DNA of 64,000 bases from Halobacterium sp. CBA1132 (GTDB lineage: Archaea > Halobacteriota > Halobacteria > Halobacteriales > Halobacteriaceae): assembly GCF_001485535.1 (NCBI RefSeq), contig NZ_BCMZ01000001.1:372001-436000 (forward strand), given 5' to 3'. The notes under the pieces are model-generated. The model worked only from the letters and a program-made list of their open reading frames with translations. It was not told the origin of the DNA and ran no database searches. Below, piece by piece: positions 53,786 through 62,112 of the stretch (position 1 is the stretch's first letter; each line of letters opens with the position of its first letter). A program made the position numbers and the translations under genes.

Positions 53786-54832
53786 ATGGTCGGAGGCCAC
53801 CAGTCCCCACAGCCCGCGGCCGACGAGCGCGCGTGGTGCCACGACGCCGTGCAGGACGTCTCCCGCACGTTCGCGTTGACTATCGACGCGCTCGAAGAGC
53901 CGATGGCGACGCGCATCTGCGTCGGCTACCTGTTGTGTCGCGTGGCTGACACCGTCGAGGACGCCACGTCGATACCGCCCGCCGAACAGGCCGCGCTCCT
54001 GCGCACGTACGACAGCGTGCTCGACCCCGCCGACGACACCGGCGTCGCGGCGTTCCGCGAGGACGCGGAGCCACACCTGCCGGACGAACTGAACGCCGAC
54101 TGGACGGTCGTCGCGGAGGCGTCGCGCGTGCTCACCGCGTTCGAGAGCCTCGACGAGGACGCGCAGGCCGCGATTCGGCCGACCGTCCGCGAGATGACGA
54201 CGGGGATGGCGTCGTTCGTCGAGCGGTACGCCGACGACGGCGGCCTCCGCATCCAGTCCGTCGAGGAGCTAGAGGAGTACTGCTGGTACGTGGCGGGGAC
54301 TGTGGGGGAACTCGTCACGGAGTTGCTCGCCGCCGACGCCGGCCGCGAGGACGCGGCGACGATGCGAGAGCACGCGCGGTCGTTCGCGTTGCTGCTCCAA
54401 CTCGTGAACGTCGCGAAGGACGTCCGGCCGGACTACCACGAGGAGAACAACGTCTACCTGCCGGCGGCGTGGCTCGACGAGGCCGGCGTCGACCCCGAGT
54501 CGGTCGCGGACCCGTCGAACGCCGAGAACGTCGGCAGCGTCGTCGAGCGCGTCGTCGACCGCGCGCGAGGGTACGCGGACGGCGCGCAGCGGTGGCTGGA
54601 GGCGATGCCGACGACCAGCGGCAACACGCTGGCGGCGTGGACGGTGCCGTACCTGCTGGCGGTCGGGACGATGCGCGAACTCCGCGACCGACCCGGGGAC
54701 GTCGTCGCGGACGGCGACGTGAAGGTCTCGCGGGCCGAAGTCCACGCGGTGTTGACTCGCGTCACGGGCGACTTCGACCGGGCGGCGCTGGAGCGCCTGC
54801 GCGAGCGCATCGCGAGCCAGTCGCTGGCCTGA
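53786..54832 (+). CDS. Squalene/phytoene synthase family protein
   Basis: The 348-residue enzyme condenses two prenyl diphosphates. It has the two Asp-rich motifs: LLCRVADTVEDA (DxxED) and LVNVAKDVRPDYHEENNVYLP (NxxxDxxxD). WCHDAVQDVSRTFALTIDAL and VGELVTELLA also match. Whether the product is squalene or phytoene is uncertain; haloarchaea need both, for squalenes and for bacterioruberin. Start: ATG 53786, with a CTTTTTGCG box about 33 bases upstream and a CCCCTTAACGGGG palindrome (53765-53777) between box and start. It is followed by an AMP-ligase-like gene 40 bases on. Confidence 0.88.
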   Translation: MVGGHQSPQPAADERAWCHDAVQDVSRTFALTIDALEEPMATRICVGYLLCRVADTVEDATSIPPAEQAALLRTYDSVLDPADDTGVAAFREDAEPHLPDELNADWTVVAEASRVLTAFESLDEDAQAAIRPTVREMTTGMASFVERYADDGGLRIQSVEELEEYCWYVAGTVGELVTELLAADAGREDAATMREHARSFALLLQLVNVAKDVRPDYHEENNVYLPAAWLDEAGVDPESVADPSNAENVGSVVERVVDRARGYADGAQRWLEAMPTTSGNTLAAWTVPYLLAVGTMRELRDRPGDVVADGDVKVSRAEVHAVLTRVTGDFDRAALERLRERIASQSLA

Positions 54833-54872
54833 ACCCGGAACGCGTTAGTCGCTGCCGCCGCGTGTGTTTCTC

Positions 54873-55556
54873 ATGGAGACAGTCGCCGACGTCGTCGCGA
54901 GTCTCGACGACCCGGACCGACCCGTCGTGCGCGCCGACCGCGTCTACGACGCCCGCGAGTTCCGGTCGCGGACGTACAAGACCGGGAACGCGCTGCGGCA
55001 CTGCGGCGTCCGCGAGGGCGTCGGCGTCGCGATTCTGGACGTGCCGGCGCCGGCGGGACTGCAGACGTTCCTCGGCGCGGCGCTGCTGGGCGCGACCGTC
55101 GAGTTCGGCCCGGAGCGCGTGGTCGAGGCGCGAGTGCTCGCGGGGCCGACCGCGGCGCTCGACGACTACGACCTGCCGCCGGGCGGCCAGCGCGTCGGCT
55201 GGGGGGACCCGCCCGCGGACCCGTCGTGGATGTACTTCGAGCGCGACGTCTGGAGCGAGAACCCGACGTTCCCGGAGCCGTCGATTACCGCGGACACCGA
55301 ACTGCTCGCCGGCGTCACGCACGGCGAAGCCGTCGAGGCAGCCGAGCGGGTCGCCGAGACCTACACGCCCGAGGACCGAGTGGCGGTGCGTGCGCCGCTC
55401 GCGCACCCGGGAACGGTCGTTGCTGGCGTACTTGCCCCAATACTCGCTGGCGCGTCGATAGTGCTGTCGCCCGCTGGGGGCGCGGGAACGGTCGCCGTCG
55501 CGGACGGCGACGCGCCCGAGGACCGCGTGGTCGCGCCGGACGACGCCGCGCCGTAG
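54873..55556 (+). CDS. Short AMP-binding-enzyme-like protein (degenerate)
   Basis: A 227-residue protein that resembles only parts of acyl-CoA synthetases: VADVVASLDDPDRPVVRADRVYDAREFRSRTYKTGNALRHCGVREGVGVAILDVPAPAGLQTFLGAALLGATVEF looks like the N-terminal substrate region, and YTPEDRVAVRAPLAHPGTVVAGVLAPILAGASIVLSP looks like a later part. The AMP-binding P-loop, the acetyl-CoA site and the C-terminal lid are missing. Full-length enzymes have over 500 residues. It may have lost ligase activity and serve another role, or represent a broken gene retained as an intact frame. A CGTTAGTCG box lies 27 bases upstream. Confidence 0.6.
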   Translation: METVADVVASLDDPDRPVVRADRVYDAREFRSRTYKTGNALRHCGVREGVGVAILDVPAPAGLQTFLGAALLGATVEFGPERVVEARVLAGPTAALDDYDLPPGGQRVGWGDPPADPSWMYFERDVWSENPTFPEPSITADTELLAGVTHGEAVEAAERVAETYTPEDRVAVRAPLAHPGTVVAGVLAPILAGASIVLSPAGGAGTVAVADGDAPEDRVVAPDDAAP

Positions 55557-55592
55557 TCGCTCGTTCGTGAGTGAGTACCACTCTCGCGGAAC

Positions 55593-55603
55593 CGCTATTA
55601 TCC
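55593..55603 (+). promoter_or_regulatory. TATA-like promoter of the small-ORF/GNAT operon
   Basis: CGCTATTATCC, centred about 25-27 bases upstream of the ATG at 55624. The spacing fits a leaderless transcript starting at that ATG. Confidence 0.55.
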
Positions 55604-55623
55604 GGGGGTGAAATGGGGAACAC

Positions 55624-55776
55624 ATGTCAGGCACGGTGTTCAGTCGCGGTGCCTACGCCGCTCGCGCACCCGGACTCGCGCGGGCCGGCGGCGCCCACCG
55701 CGACGCACATCGAGCAGTGCAGGCGAACCGAACCGGACCGAGCAGCGACGCCGGCGCGCACGCGGTGAGCGAGTGA
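55624..55776 (+). CDS. Small ORF (50 aa) preceding two acetyltransferases
   Basis: An open frame MSGTVFSRGAYAARAPG..., rich in Ala, Arg and Gly, without a membrane helix or cysteine. Third codon positions are GC in about three quarters of codons, less than the neighbours. Its stop TGA overlaps the ATG of the first GNAT gene (TGATG), and a promoter box sits at the right distance. It may be a real microprotein or a short leader controlling the GNAT genes. I recognise no homologue. Confidence 0.5.
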   Translation: MSGTVFSRGAYAARAPGLARAGGAHRDAHRAVQANRTGPSSDAGAHAVSE

Positions 55777-56342
55777 TGCCGGGGCCGATTCTGGAAGTCG
55801 GCGACGACCTCGTGTTGCGCACCGTCGAGCGCGAGGACGCGGCGTTCCTCCAGCGACTGTTCACGGACCCGTACGCGCGAATCGGCGTCCACGCCGGCGG
55901 CCACAAGAGCGAGGCCGAAGTCGAGGAGTTCGTCGAGGAGGAAGTCGAGGACGACGACAACGCCGCGTACCTCGCGTGCGTGGACAGCGAGGACGCGTCG
56001 TACGACCACCCCGACGACGAGGAGACCACGCCGGTGGCGTTCGTGTTCGCGGGCCACGTCGACCGCGACCGCCCGTCGCTCGTGCTGTGGGTGCCCGAGG
56101 AGCACCGCGACGACGGCTACGGCGCCGACGCGGTCGACCTCGTGCTGAAGGGCTTGTTCCGCACGTACGACGCCCACACCGTCGGCGCGGACGTGCTCGA
56201 AGGCGACGACTACACGCGCGATGTCTTCGAGGCAGTCGGCTTCGTCGACGAGGGCGGCGGCCGCGAGGTGTGGTTCGCCGAGGGTGAGTATCAGGACGCC
56301 GTCGAGTACGGCTTGCTCCGCGAGGAGTGGGAGGACCGATAA
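55776..56342 (+). CDS. GNAT-family acetyltransferase (paralogue 1)
   Basis: A 188-residue GNAT of the RimJ/RimL type: LRTVEREDAAFLQRLFTDPYARIGVHAGGHKSEAEVEEFVEEEVE, then the acetyl-CoA loop LVLWVPEEHRDDGYGADAVDLVLKGLF (R/QxxGxG/A) and the end segment EAVGFVDEGG. These enzymes acetylate N-termini or antibiotics, but the substrate cannot be predicted. The stop TAA overlaps the ATG of the second paralogue, so they are translationally coupled. Both proteins begin MPGP and are 188 residues long, which points to tandem duplication. Confidence 0.88.
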   Translation: MPGPILEVGDDLVLRTVEREDAAFLQRLFTDPYARIGVHAGGHKSEAEVEEFVEEEVEDDDNAAYLACVDSEDASYDHPDDEETTPVAFVFAGHVDRDRPSLVLWVPEEHRDDGYGADAVDLVLKGLFRTYDAHTVGADVLEGDDYTRDVFEAVGFVDEGGGREVWFAEGEYQDAVEYGLLREEWEDR

Positions 56343-56908
56343 TGCCGGGGCCAGTCGTCACCGAGGGCGAGCGCGTCACCTTCCGCACCGTCGAGCGCGA
56401 CGACGCCGCGTTCATCCAGCGGTCCTGCACAGACCCCCGAATCCGGTACTCGCTGGGTTCGATTCACCACCGCTCGCGCGCCCAGCAGAAAGACGGTATC
56501 GAGAACTGGATCGAGAGCGAGAGCACTGCGACGTTCCTCGCGTGCGTCGACGACGAGGATGCGTCCCGCGGCCACCCCGACGAGGACGCGACCACGCCCA
56601 TCGGGAGCTTCAACGCCCGCCACGTCGACGGCGACCGGGTGTGGCTGTCCTACTGGCTGCTCCCCGAGTACCACGGCGAGGGCTACGGCCGCGACATGGC
56701 CGAGACGGGCATCGACTACGTGTTCGAGAACTACGGCGTCCACGGCATCACCGCGGGCGCCTACGCGTTCAACGACGCCTCCCGCGGCCTGCTGGAGGAG
56801 GTAGGGTTCACGCAGGTGGCGCGCCGCCGCGAGTCCCGGTACATCGACGGCGACTACCACGACGAGGTGCGCTACGACCTGCTGCGCCGCGAGTGGGTCG
56901 AACAGTAA
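56342..56908 (+). CDS. GNAT-family acetyltransferase (paralogue 2)
   Basis: A 188-residue RimJ/RimL-like GNAT with RTVERDDAAFIQRSCTDPRIRYSLGS, SYWLLPEYHGEGYGRDMAETGIDYVFENYGVHGITAGAYAFNDASRGLLEEVGFTQVARRRE; the GEGYG loop binds acetyl-CoA. It shares its MPGP start, length and layout with the preceding gene. The first GNAT gene's TAA overlaps this ATG. The two substrates may differ: the substrate-facing N-terminal halves diverge more than the C-terminal halves. Confidence 0.9.
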   Translation: MPGPVVTEGERVTFRTVERDDAAFIQRSCTDPRIRYSLGSIHHRSRAQQKDGIENWIESESTATFLACVDDEDASRGHPDEDATTPIGSFNARHVDGDRVWLSYWLLPEYHGEGYGRDMAETGIDYVFENYGVHGITAGAYAFNDASRGLLEEVGFTQVARRRESRYIDGDYHDEVRYDLLRREWVEQ

Positions 56909-56941
56909 TCCTTTTTTGCGCGTCCTCGGTCGGTGCCGGCA

Positions 56942-57322
56942 GTGACTGTGACGTCCGCGCGGTGCCTGATTCGCGAACTCGACGAACTGTTCGTCGAAGA
57001 GGTCCTCGACCCCGAGGTTGGCCGCGTCTACCGGCCGTTCGGTAGCGAGGTCGGCTCCGACCAGTCTCCGGAGGCAGCGGTCCGCGAGGCGTTCCGGGAG
57101 ACGCTGGGCGTCGACCTCTCGTGGGTGACCGAACTCGGCGAGTACGACGGCGTCCGCGTCTTCGAGGCGAGCGCCGACCAGAACTGGCTGTACGACGAGA
57201 CGGGCGTCACCGTCTACGACCCCGAGACCGAGGAGACGACGCGGCTGGCGTGGCTGCACCGCGAGGACTTCGAGAAGTACGGCGAGCAACTCCGCCCCGA
57301 GGGACTGCTGGCGGACCTCTGA
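56942..57322 (+). CDS. Nudix-like protein with altered Nudix box
   Basis: A 126-residue protein with a beta-alpha-beta Nudix-like layout: CLIRELDELFVEEVLDPEVGRVYRPFG, then PEAAVREAFRETLGVDL in the place of the Nudix helix (GX5EX7REUXEEXGU). The helix keeps one RE pair and the final Gly-hydrophobic, but an Arg replaces the first metal-binding Glu of the EE pair. It may bind but not hydrolyse its ligand, or be a distant relative only. GTG 56942 is chosen because a CTTTTTTGCG box lies about 26 bases upstream; GTG codons at 56933 and 56948 are alternatives. Stop abuts the convergent synthetase gene. Confidence 0.6.
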   Translation: MTVTSARCLIRELDELFVEEVLDPEVGRVYRPFGSEVGSDQSPEAAVREAFRETLGVDLSWVTELGEYDGVRVFEASADQNWLYDETGVTVYDPETEETTRLAWLHREDFEKYGEQLRPEGLLADL

Positions 57323-59350
57323 CTACTCGGCGTCCCGGAGCGCGTCGATGGCGTCGGGGTTCTCGATGCTGGAGCGGTCGCCGACGTCCCCGCCGGTGTA
57401 CGCGCCCGCGATGGCGCGGCGCACGATCTTCCCCGACTGAGTCTTCGGGAACTCCGCGACGAACAGCACCTCGCGCGGACGGAACGGCTTCCCGAGTTCG
57501 GCGCCGACCTGCTCGCGCAGCGCCGCGCGGAGGTCGTCGCTGGGTTCGACGTCGTCCTCCAGAATCACGTACGCGACGACGGCCTCGCCCGTGGTGTCGT
57601 CGGGGACGCCGACCGCGGCGGCCTGATTCACCGCGTCGTGGTCGATGAGCGCACCCTCCACCTCGGCGGGGCCGACCTTCCGCCCGGCGACGTTGATGGC
57701 GTCGTCCGCGCGGCCGTGCAGGAACCAGAAGCCGTCCTCGTCGACCTGCGCCCAGTCGCCGTGGTTCCAGACGCCCTCGAAGCGCGACCAGTACTCGTTC
57801 AGGTAGCGCTCGTCGCCGCTCCAGAGGCTCTTGGTCATCGCGGGGTTCGAGGAGCGCGCGACGAGGTAGCCCCGTTCGTGTTCGTCCTTGATGCTGCGGC
57901 CGTCCTCGTCCACGATGTCGATATCCATGCCGAGGCCGGGGCCGCCCAGCGTGCACGGCTTGAGGGGCTGGATGGGCATCGGCATCAGGAAGCAGCCGAA
58001 CACCTCCGTCCCCCCGCTGATGTTGATGATGGGCGCGTCGCCGCCGCCGACGCGCTCGTAGAACCACACCCAGCTCTCGGGGTCCCACGGCTCGCCCGTC
58101 GACCCGAGCAAGCGCAGGCTGGAGAGGTCGTGGCCGTCCAGCCACTCGTCGCCGTACTTCCGGAGCGCGCGAATCGCGGTCGGCGAGATGCCGAACTGGG
58201 TGACGCCGTGGCGGTCTATCAGCTCCCAGAAGCGGTCCGGCTCGGGGTGGTCGGGCGCGCCCTCGTACATCACGATGGTGCCGCCGAACGCGTGGTTGCC
58301 GACGAGCGTCCACGGCCCCATCATCCAGCCGATGTCGGAGACCCAGAAGAAGCGGTCGCCGGGCTTCTGGTCGAACCCGAAGTGAATCTCCTTTGCGGGC
58401 TGAACGAGCGCGCCGCCGTGCGTGTGGACGATGCCCTTCGGCTTCCCCGTCGTCCCCGACGAGTAGAGGAGCATACAGGGGTCGCTGGCGTCCATCACGC
58501 GCGTCTCGAAGTCGTCGTCCTGTTCGGCGACGGCCTCGTGCCACCACTCGTCGCGGTTCGTCCACGTCAGCGTCTCCTCGGTGCTGTCGACGACGCCGAG
58601 GCGGTCGTAGACGACGGTGTGCTCGACGTGCCCCGCTTCCTCAATGGCCTCGTCGAGCGTGTCCTTCAGGAGGATGCGGTCGCCGCGCCGGTAGAAGCCG
58701 TCGCCCGTGAACACGACCGAACACTCCGCGTCCGCGATGCGGGTGGCGGTGGCGTCGACGCCGAACCCGGAGAAGATGGGGACGGCGATGGCGCCAGCCT
58801 TGAAGATGCCGTAGAGGATGCTCTGGACCTCCGGCACCATCGGCATGTAGAGGCCGACCGTGTCGCCCTCGCCGATGCCGCGCTCGACGAGCGCGTTCGC
58901 GACCCGATTGGCCTGCTGGTGGAGGTCGTGGTAGGTCTGCTGGCGGACCTCGCCGTCCTCGCCCTCCCAGATGCACGCGACGTGGTTGCGCGTGCCCGAG
59001 TCGACGCGGGCGTGCCGGTCGACGGTGTTGTGCGCGACGTTGAGTTTCGCGCCCGGGTACCACTCCGTGAACTGCGGCCCGCCACGGCTCGCGGCTGCGC
59101 CGCTCGCTCCTTCCGGGGCGCGTCGCGCCCCGCTTTCGTCTCTGACCTCGTCGAAGTCCTCGTAGAACTCCAAACCGAGGTACTCCGGGAGTTCCCCCCA
59201 GAACCAGTCGAGGTCCGAGGTGGTTCGCTCGACGAGTTCGTCGTAGTCCGCGATGTCGTAGGCCTGCATGAACTGCCAGACGTTCGTGGACTCGACGAAC
59301 TCGTCGTCGGGCCGGTGGACGACTTCGTCCACTTCGTCGAGGGTCTCCAT
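57323..59350 (-). CDS. AMP-forming acetyl-CoA synthetase-type acyl-CoA synthetase
   Basis: The 675-residue ligase activates acetate, propionate or a similar acid to its CoA ester via an acyl-AMP. Motifs: LLYSSGTTGKPKGIVHTHGG (P-loop), ISGGTEVFGCF, VWNHGDWAQVDEDGFWFLHGRADDAINVAGRKVGPAEVE (hinge and CoA contacts) and the catalytic lysine in PKTQSGKIVRRAI. Residues 73-90 (SGARRAPEGASGAAASRG) form a low-complexity segment that looks inserted before the conserved PQFTEWYPGAKLNVAHN. It carries a hairpin in the DNA at 59115-59131. A GCAAAGG box lies about 28 bases before the ATG. Acetate versus propionate is not resolved. Confidence 0.93.
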   Translation of the reverse strand: METLDEVDEVVHRPDDEFVESTNVWQFMQAYDIADYDELVERTTSDLDWFWGELPEYLGLEFYEDFDEVRDESGARRAPEGASGAAASRGGPQFTEWYPGAKLNVAHNTVDRHARVDSGTRNHVACIWEGEDGEVRQQTYHDLHQQANRVANALVERGIGEGDTVGLYMPMVPEVQSILYGIFKAGAIAVPIFSGFGVDATATRIADAECSVVFTGDGFYRRGDRILLKDTLDEAIEEAGHVEHTVVYDRLGVVDSTEETLTWTNRDEWWHEAVAEQDDDFETRVMDASDPCMLLYSSGTTGKPKGIVHTHGGALVQPAKEIHFGFDQKPGDRFFWVSDIGWMMGPWTLVGNHAFGGTIVMYEGAPDHPEPDRFWELIDRHGVTQFGISPTAIRALRKYGDEWLDGHDLSSLRLLGSTGEPWDPESWVWFYERVGGGDAPIINISGGTEVFGCFLMPMPIQPLKPCTLGGPGLGMDIDIVDEDGRSIKDEHERGYLVARSSNPAMTKSLWSGDERYLNEYWSRFEGVWNHGDWAQVDEDGFWFLHGRADDAINVAGRKVGPAEVEGALIDHDAVNQAAAVGVPDDTTGEAVVAYVILEDDVEPSDDLRAALREQVGAELGKPFRPREVLFVAEFPKTQSGKIVRRAIAGAYTGGDVGDRSSIENPDAIDALRDAE
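59115..59131. repeat. Perfect 8-bp hairpin inside the acyl-CoA synthetase gene
   Basis: GGGGCGCG, one-base loop T, CGCGCCCC, in codons 74-79 within the low-complexity segment. Adjacent DNA reads GCTGCGCCGCTCGCTCCTTC, typical of the intergenic elements. Confidence 0.55.
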
Positions 59351-59450
59351 GTGTGGCAAGTCTTGCGTACCCGGCAAAGGTGTTTCGCCGGCCCCCTCTC
59401 GCGGGCTGATACCGCCGCGGAAAACTGTCCTCGCGAACACATCACAAACG

Positions 59451-59460
59451 TTATTAAAAC
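59451..59460 (+). promoter_or_regulatory. TATA-like promoter of the LolA-like gene
   Basis: TTATTAAAAC, centred about 29 bases upstream of the ATG at 59485. One of the clearest A/T-rich boxes in the window. Confidence 0.6.
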
Positions 59461-59484
59461 ATCCGACGTTCATCCGGTCGAAAA

Positions 59485-60666
59485 ATGAACTCCGACGGCC
59501 GTACGACCGACCGCGGGAGCGTCGCCACGGTAGTGGTTGGTGCGGCCGTCGTCGCGGTGGTCGTCGCGGGCGCGCTGTGGATGGTCACCGCCCCCGAAGC
59601 CGCCAGCCGACCTATTGGCATGGACGCCAGCGAGCAGTACGCCGGCATCGACGGCGTCACTGCGACCGAGACCATCGTCGTCGAGCGCGGAAACCGGACG
59701 AGTCGAACCGTCGCCGACGTGGCGCTCCGGCCCGGGACGGACGAACGCCGCCGGACCGTCGTCGACGGGAGCGTGCCCTACGAGGTAACCGTCTCGAACG
59801 GCTCGACGATGTGGCTGTACGACGGCGACGCCGACCACGCCAAGCGCGTGCCGCTCTCGGAGACGCCGGACCGCGGCGTCGCGCGAGCCGACCGCATCGA
59901 GCGGTTGTTCACCGCGCTGAACGTCACCGAGCAGTCGGCGTCCACGAGCGCGTCCAGCCCGAAACTCGCGCCGCTACCACTCGTCCCGAGCGCGTCCAGC
60001 GGCCCGAACGACACAGACGAAGCGTCGCTGGGCGTCCAGTACGACGGCACGACGACGGTCGGCGACCGCGAGGCGTACGTGCTCCGCATCGCGCCGCAGT
60101 CCGAGGGCGCGACCTACGAGCAGACGCTGCTCGTGGACACCCAGCGGTTCTTCGTGCTCGAACAGCACACCGAGTGGGTCGAGGACGGTTCGTCGGTGTC
60201 GGTGACGACCACGTACACGAACGTCTCCTTCGACCCCGGTCTCGACGACGCGACGTTCCGGTTCGACCCGCCGGCGAACACGACCGTCGAGCGCGTGAAC
60301 ACGCCGAAGACGACAACCTACGAGGACGCGGCGGCGCTCCGCGAGGCGACGAACGTCTCCGTTCCCACCCCGGAACTCCCGGCGTCGTTCCGCCCGACGT
60401 ACACCTCCGAGACGACCGGCGAAGTCCACGGCGTCGGCCTCCGGTACGTCAACGAGACGGCGCGCATCACGGTCTCGAAGTACAACCGGACGTTCCCCGC
60501 GGACGGCGACCGCACGGTCTCGGTCGGCGACCACGACGCCGCGGTGACGTACGGCGCGACCACGTCGGTGTCGTGGAACTGCGAGACGTACCGGTACACG
60601 GTGCGCGGGCAGGGCGCGTCCACGTCGGTGCTCGTCGAGGTCGCGCGCTCGGTCGCCTGCGAGTAG
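59485..60666 (+). CDS. Exported LolA/DUF2092-like protein
   Basis: A 393-residue protein with one N-terminal membrane helix (about 13-33; VATVVVGAAVVAVVVAGALWM) and a large outer part. The segment YAGIDGVTATETIVVERGNRTSRTVADVALRPGTDERRRTVVDG...TMWLYDGDADHAKRVPL resembles a LolA-like beta half-barrel for lipid-linked ligands; a second similar region is around TFRFDPPANTTVERV. At least eight NxS/T sequons (NRT, NGS, NVT, NDT, NVS, NTT, NET) would allow N-glycosylation at the cell surface. C-terminal Cys residues (WNCETYRYT; SVACE) could pair. Function unknown; cell-envelope location is inferred. Confidence 0.7.
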   Translation: MNSDGRTTDRGSVATVVVGAAVVAVVVAGALWMVTAPEAASRPIGMDASEQYAGIDGVTATETIVVERGNRTSRTVADVALRPGTDERRRTVVDGSVPYEVTVSNGSTMWLYDGDADHAKRVPLSETPDRGVARADRIERLFTALNVTEQSASTSASSPKLAPLPLVPSASSGPNDTDEASLGVQYDGTTTVGDREAYVLRIAPQSEGATYEQTLLVDTQRFFVLEQHTEWVEDGSSVSVTTTYTNVSFDPGLDDATFRFDPPANTTVERVNTPKTTTYEDAAALREATNVSVPTPELPASFRPTYTSETTGEVHGVGLRYVNETARITVSKYNRTFPADGDRTVSVGDHDAAVTYGATTSVSWNCETYRYTVRGQGASTSVLVEVARSVACE

Positions 60667-60742
60667 CGCGCGAACGCCCGGCGTCCACAGCGCCTGCGAG
60701 CGCGCGGTGGCTTTTTGCGAGCGCGCCACGCCAGTCGGCGAC

Positions 60743-61438
60743 GTGAACCGAGCAGCACTCGCAGCGGCGGTTCTCGCGGTCGTCGTGGTCGCGCCAGCCG
60801 TCGCCGCCGGCGGAGTGGGCGTCGCCGCCTCGCAGGATGCGTCGGCGGAAGTCGTCGCGCGCTATCCGACCGGCAACGGCAGCATGGTCGAGGAGACGGT
60901 AATCGAACCCGCCGACGTGGCGTCCGTCGACGCGCCGCAGAAGCCCTCCCGCGGCCCCGGCTGGCAGGTCCCGATGGAACTCACTGAGGCGGGCGCCGAG
61001 CAGTTCTCGGCGACGCTCACGGACGCGGGCTTCACGTCGGATGGCGTGCAGTCGTGTCCCGCCAACGGCGAGCGCAACGAGGACGGCTACTGTCTGCTCA
61101 CCGTCGTCGACGGCGAAGTGACGAACGCGCTGGCCGTCAGTGAAGGCTTCGCGGAGATAGTCGAGTCCGGGGAGTTCGCCGAGGACCCGCGGTTCGTGCT
61201 CTCGGTGGTCGACGAGGAAGCGGCCGAGGAGGCCGCGCGGGCGTTCGGCTGGCAGGCCAACGAGACGACCACCGGTGTCTTCGCGACCAGCGACTCGACG
61301 ACCGGTGAGCCAGCGACCAGCGCGGACACGGCGACGACTGACTCCGGGGAGGCCAGCGGTAGCGCGCCCGGGTTCGGTGTCGCCGCCACCGCCGCGGCGG
61401 TCGCGCTCGGCGCCGCCGGGTGGCTGTCCCGTCGGTGA
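60743..61438 (+). CDS. Surface protein with SecD-head-like domain and PGF-CTERM anchor
   Basis: The 231-residue protein starts at GTG 60743 (MNRAALAAAVLAVVVVAPAVAAGG), an export signal; a CTTTTTGCG box lies about 28 bases upstream. The central part PMELTEAGAEQFSATLTDAGFTSDGVQSCPANGERNEDGYCLLTVVDGEV resembles the periplasmic head of SecD, with two cysteines. A Thr/Ser/Asp-rich linker (about 170-205) precedes GSAPGFGVAATAAAVALGAAGWLSRR, which fits the PGF-CTERM sorting signal processed by the archaeosortase ArtA, leaving a lipid-anchored surface protein. Function unknown. Confidence 0.72.
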   Translation: MNRAALAAAVLAVVVVAPAVAAGGVGVAASQDASAEVVARYPTGNGSMVEETVIEPADVASVDAPQKPSRGPGWQVPMELTEAGAEQFSATLTDAGFTSDGVQSCPANGERNEDGYCLLTVVDGEVTNALAVSEGFAEIVESGEFAEDPRFVLSVVDEEAAEEAARAFGWQANETTTGVFATSDSTTGEPATSADTATTDSGEASGSAPGFGVAATAAAVALGAAGWLSRR

Positions 61439-61486
61439 CTGACGGGCCCGCAAACGCTTTTCCGAGGGGCGACCAAGGATGTGAGT

Positions 61487-62059
61487 ATGTACGCCCGCGA
61501 CGCGAAGAAACACGAGGAGGTGTGGTTGCTCGACCGCCTCGACGAGTTCGGGTTCGAGGACCCGGCGTTCCGCTCGCGGGACTACGTGCTCGCCATCGAC
61601 GAGGAGACCAACGAGCGTGCGGGGTTCGCGCGCTTCCGCGTCCACACGACCGACGACCAGTCGGTCTGTGAGTTCACGAACATCGGCGTGCGCGAGGACT
61701 GGCGCGGCCGCGGCGTCGGCGCGCACCTCCTCGAACACCTCGTCGAGGACGCCCGCGACCAGGGCTTCGAGGCGGCGTACGCGCTCACCGACGAACCCGA
61801 GTACCTCGCGCAGTTCGGGTTCGAAGCGACCACCGCCGAGGGCCTCCCGGAACCGCTCCCGGAGCGCCTCGACGCCACCCGCGAGTACCAGCCGGACGCC
61901 GTGCCCGTGTTCCTCGACTTCTCGGCGTTCGAGATTCCCGACCGCCTCCGCGAGCGCTTCCGCGCGGACGAGAGCGACGACGAAACCTCCGAAGAACCCT
62001 CCGAGGACTTCGGCATCGACTCCGACTCCGCGACGTACAAGTACGACACCGGCGGGTGA
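61487..62059 (+). CDS. GNAT-family N-acetyltransferase
   Basis: A 190-residue protein. The N-terminal two thirds form a GNAT domain: DYVLAIDEETNERAGFARFRVH, CEFTNIGVREDWRGRGVGAHLLEHLVEDARDQGF (RxxGxG acetyl-CoA loop) and EYLAQFGFEA. The remaining part is acidic (RADESDDETSEEPSEDFGIDSDS), an unusual tail. Unrelated to the GNAT pair at 55.8-56.9 kb beyond the fold. The ATG at 61487 is used; a GTG two codons before is possible. A CTTTTCC box lies about 27 bases upstream. Confidence 0.86.
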   Translation: MYARDAKKHEEVWLLDRLDEFGFEDPAFRSRDYVLAIDEETNERAGFARFRVHTTDDQSVCEFTNIGVREDWRGRGVGAHLLEHLVEDARDQGFEAAYALTDEPEYLAQFGFEATTAEGLPEPLPERLDATREYQPDAVPVFLDFSAFEIPDRLRERFRADESDDETSEEPSEDFGIDSDSATYKYDTGG

Positions 62060-62112
62060 CTGGGTCACACACCCACTGAACGCTTTTGTGGGGCCAGCGC
62101 AGTCCTCCCCGT

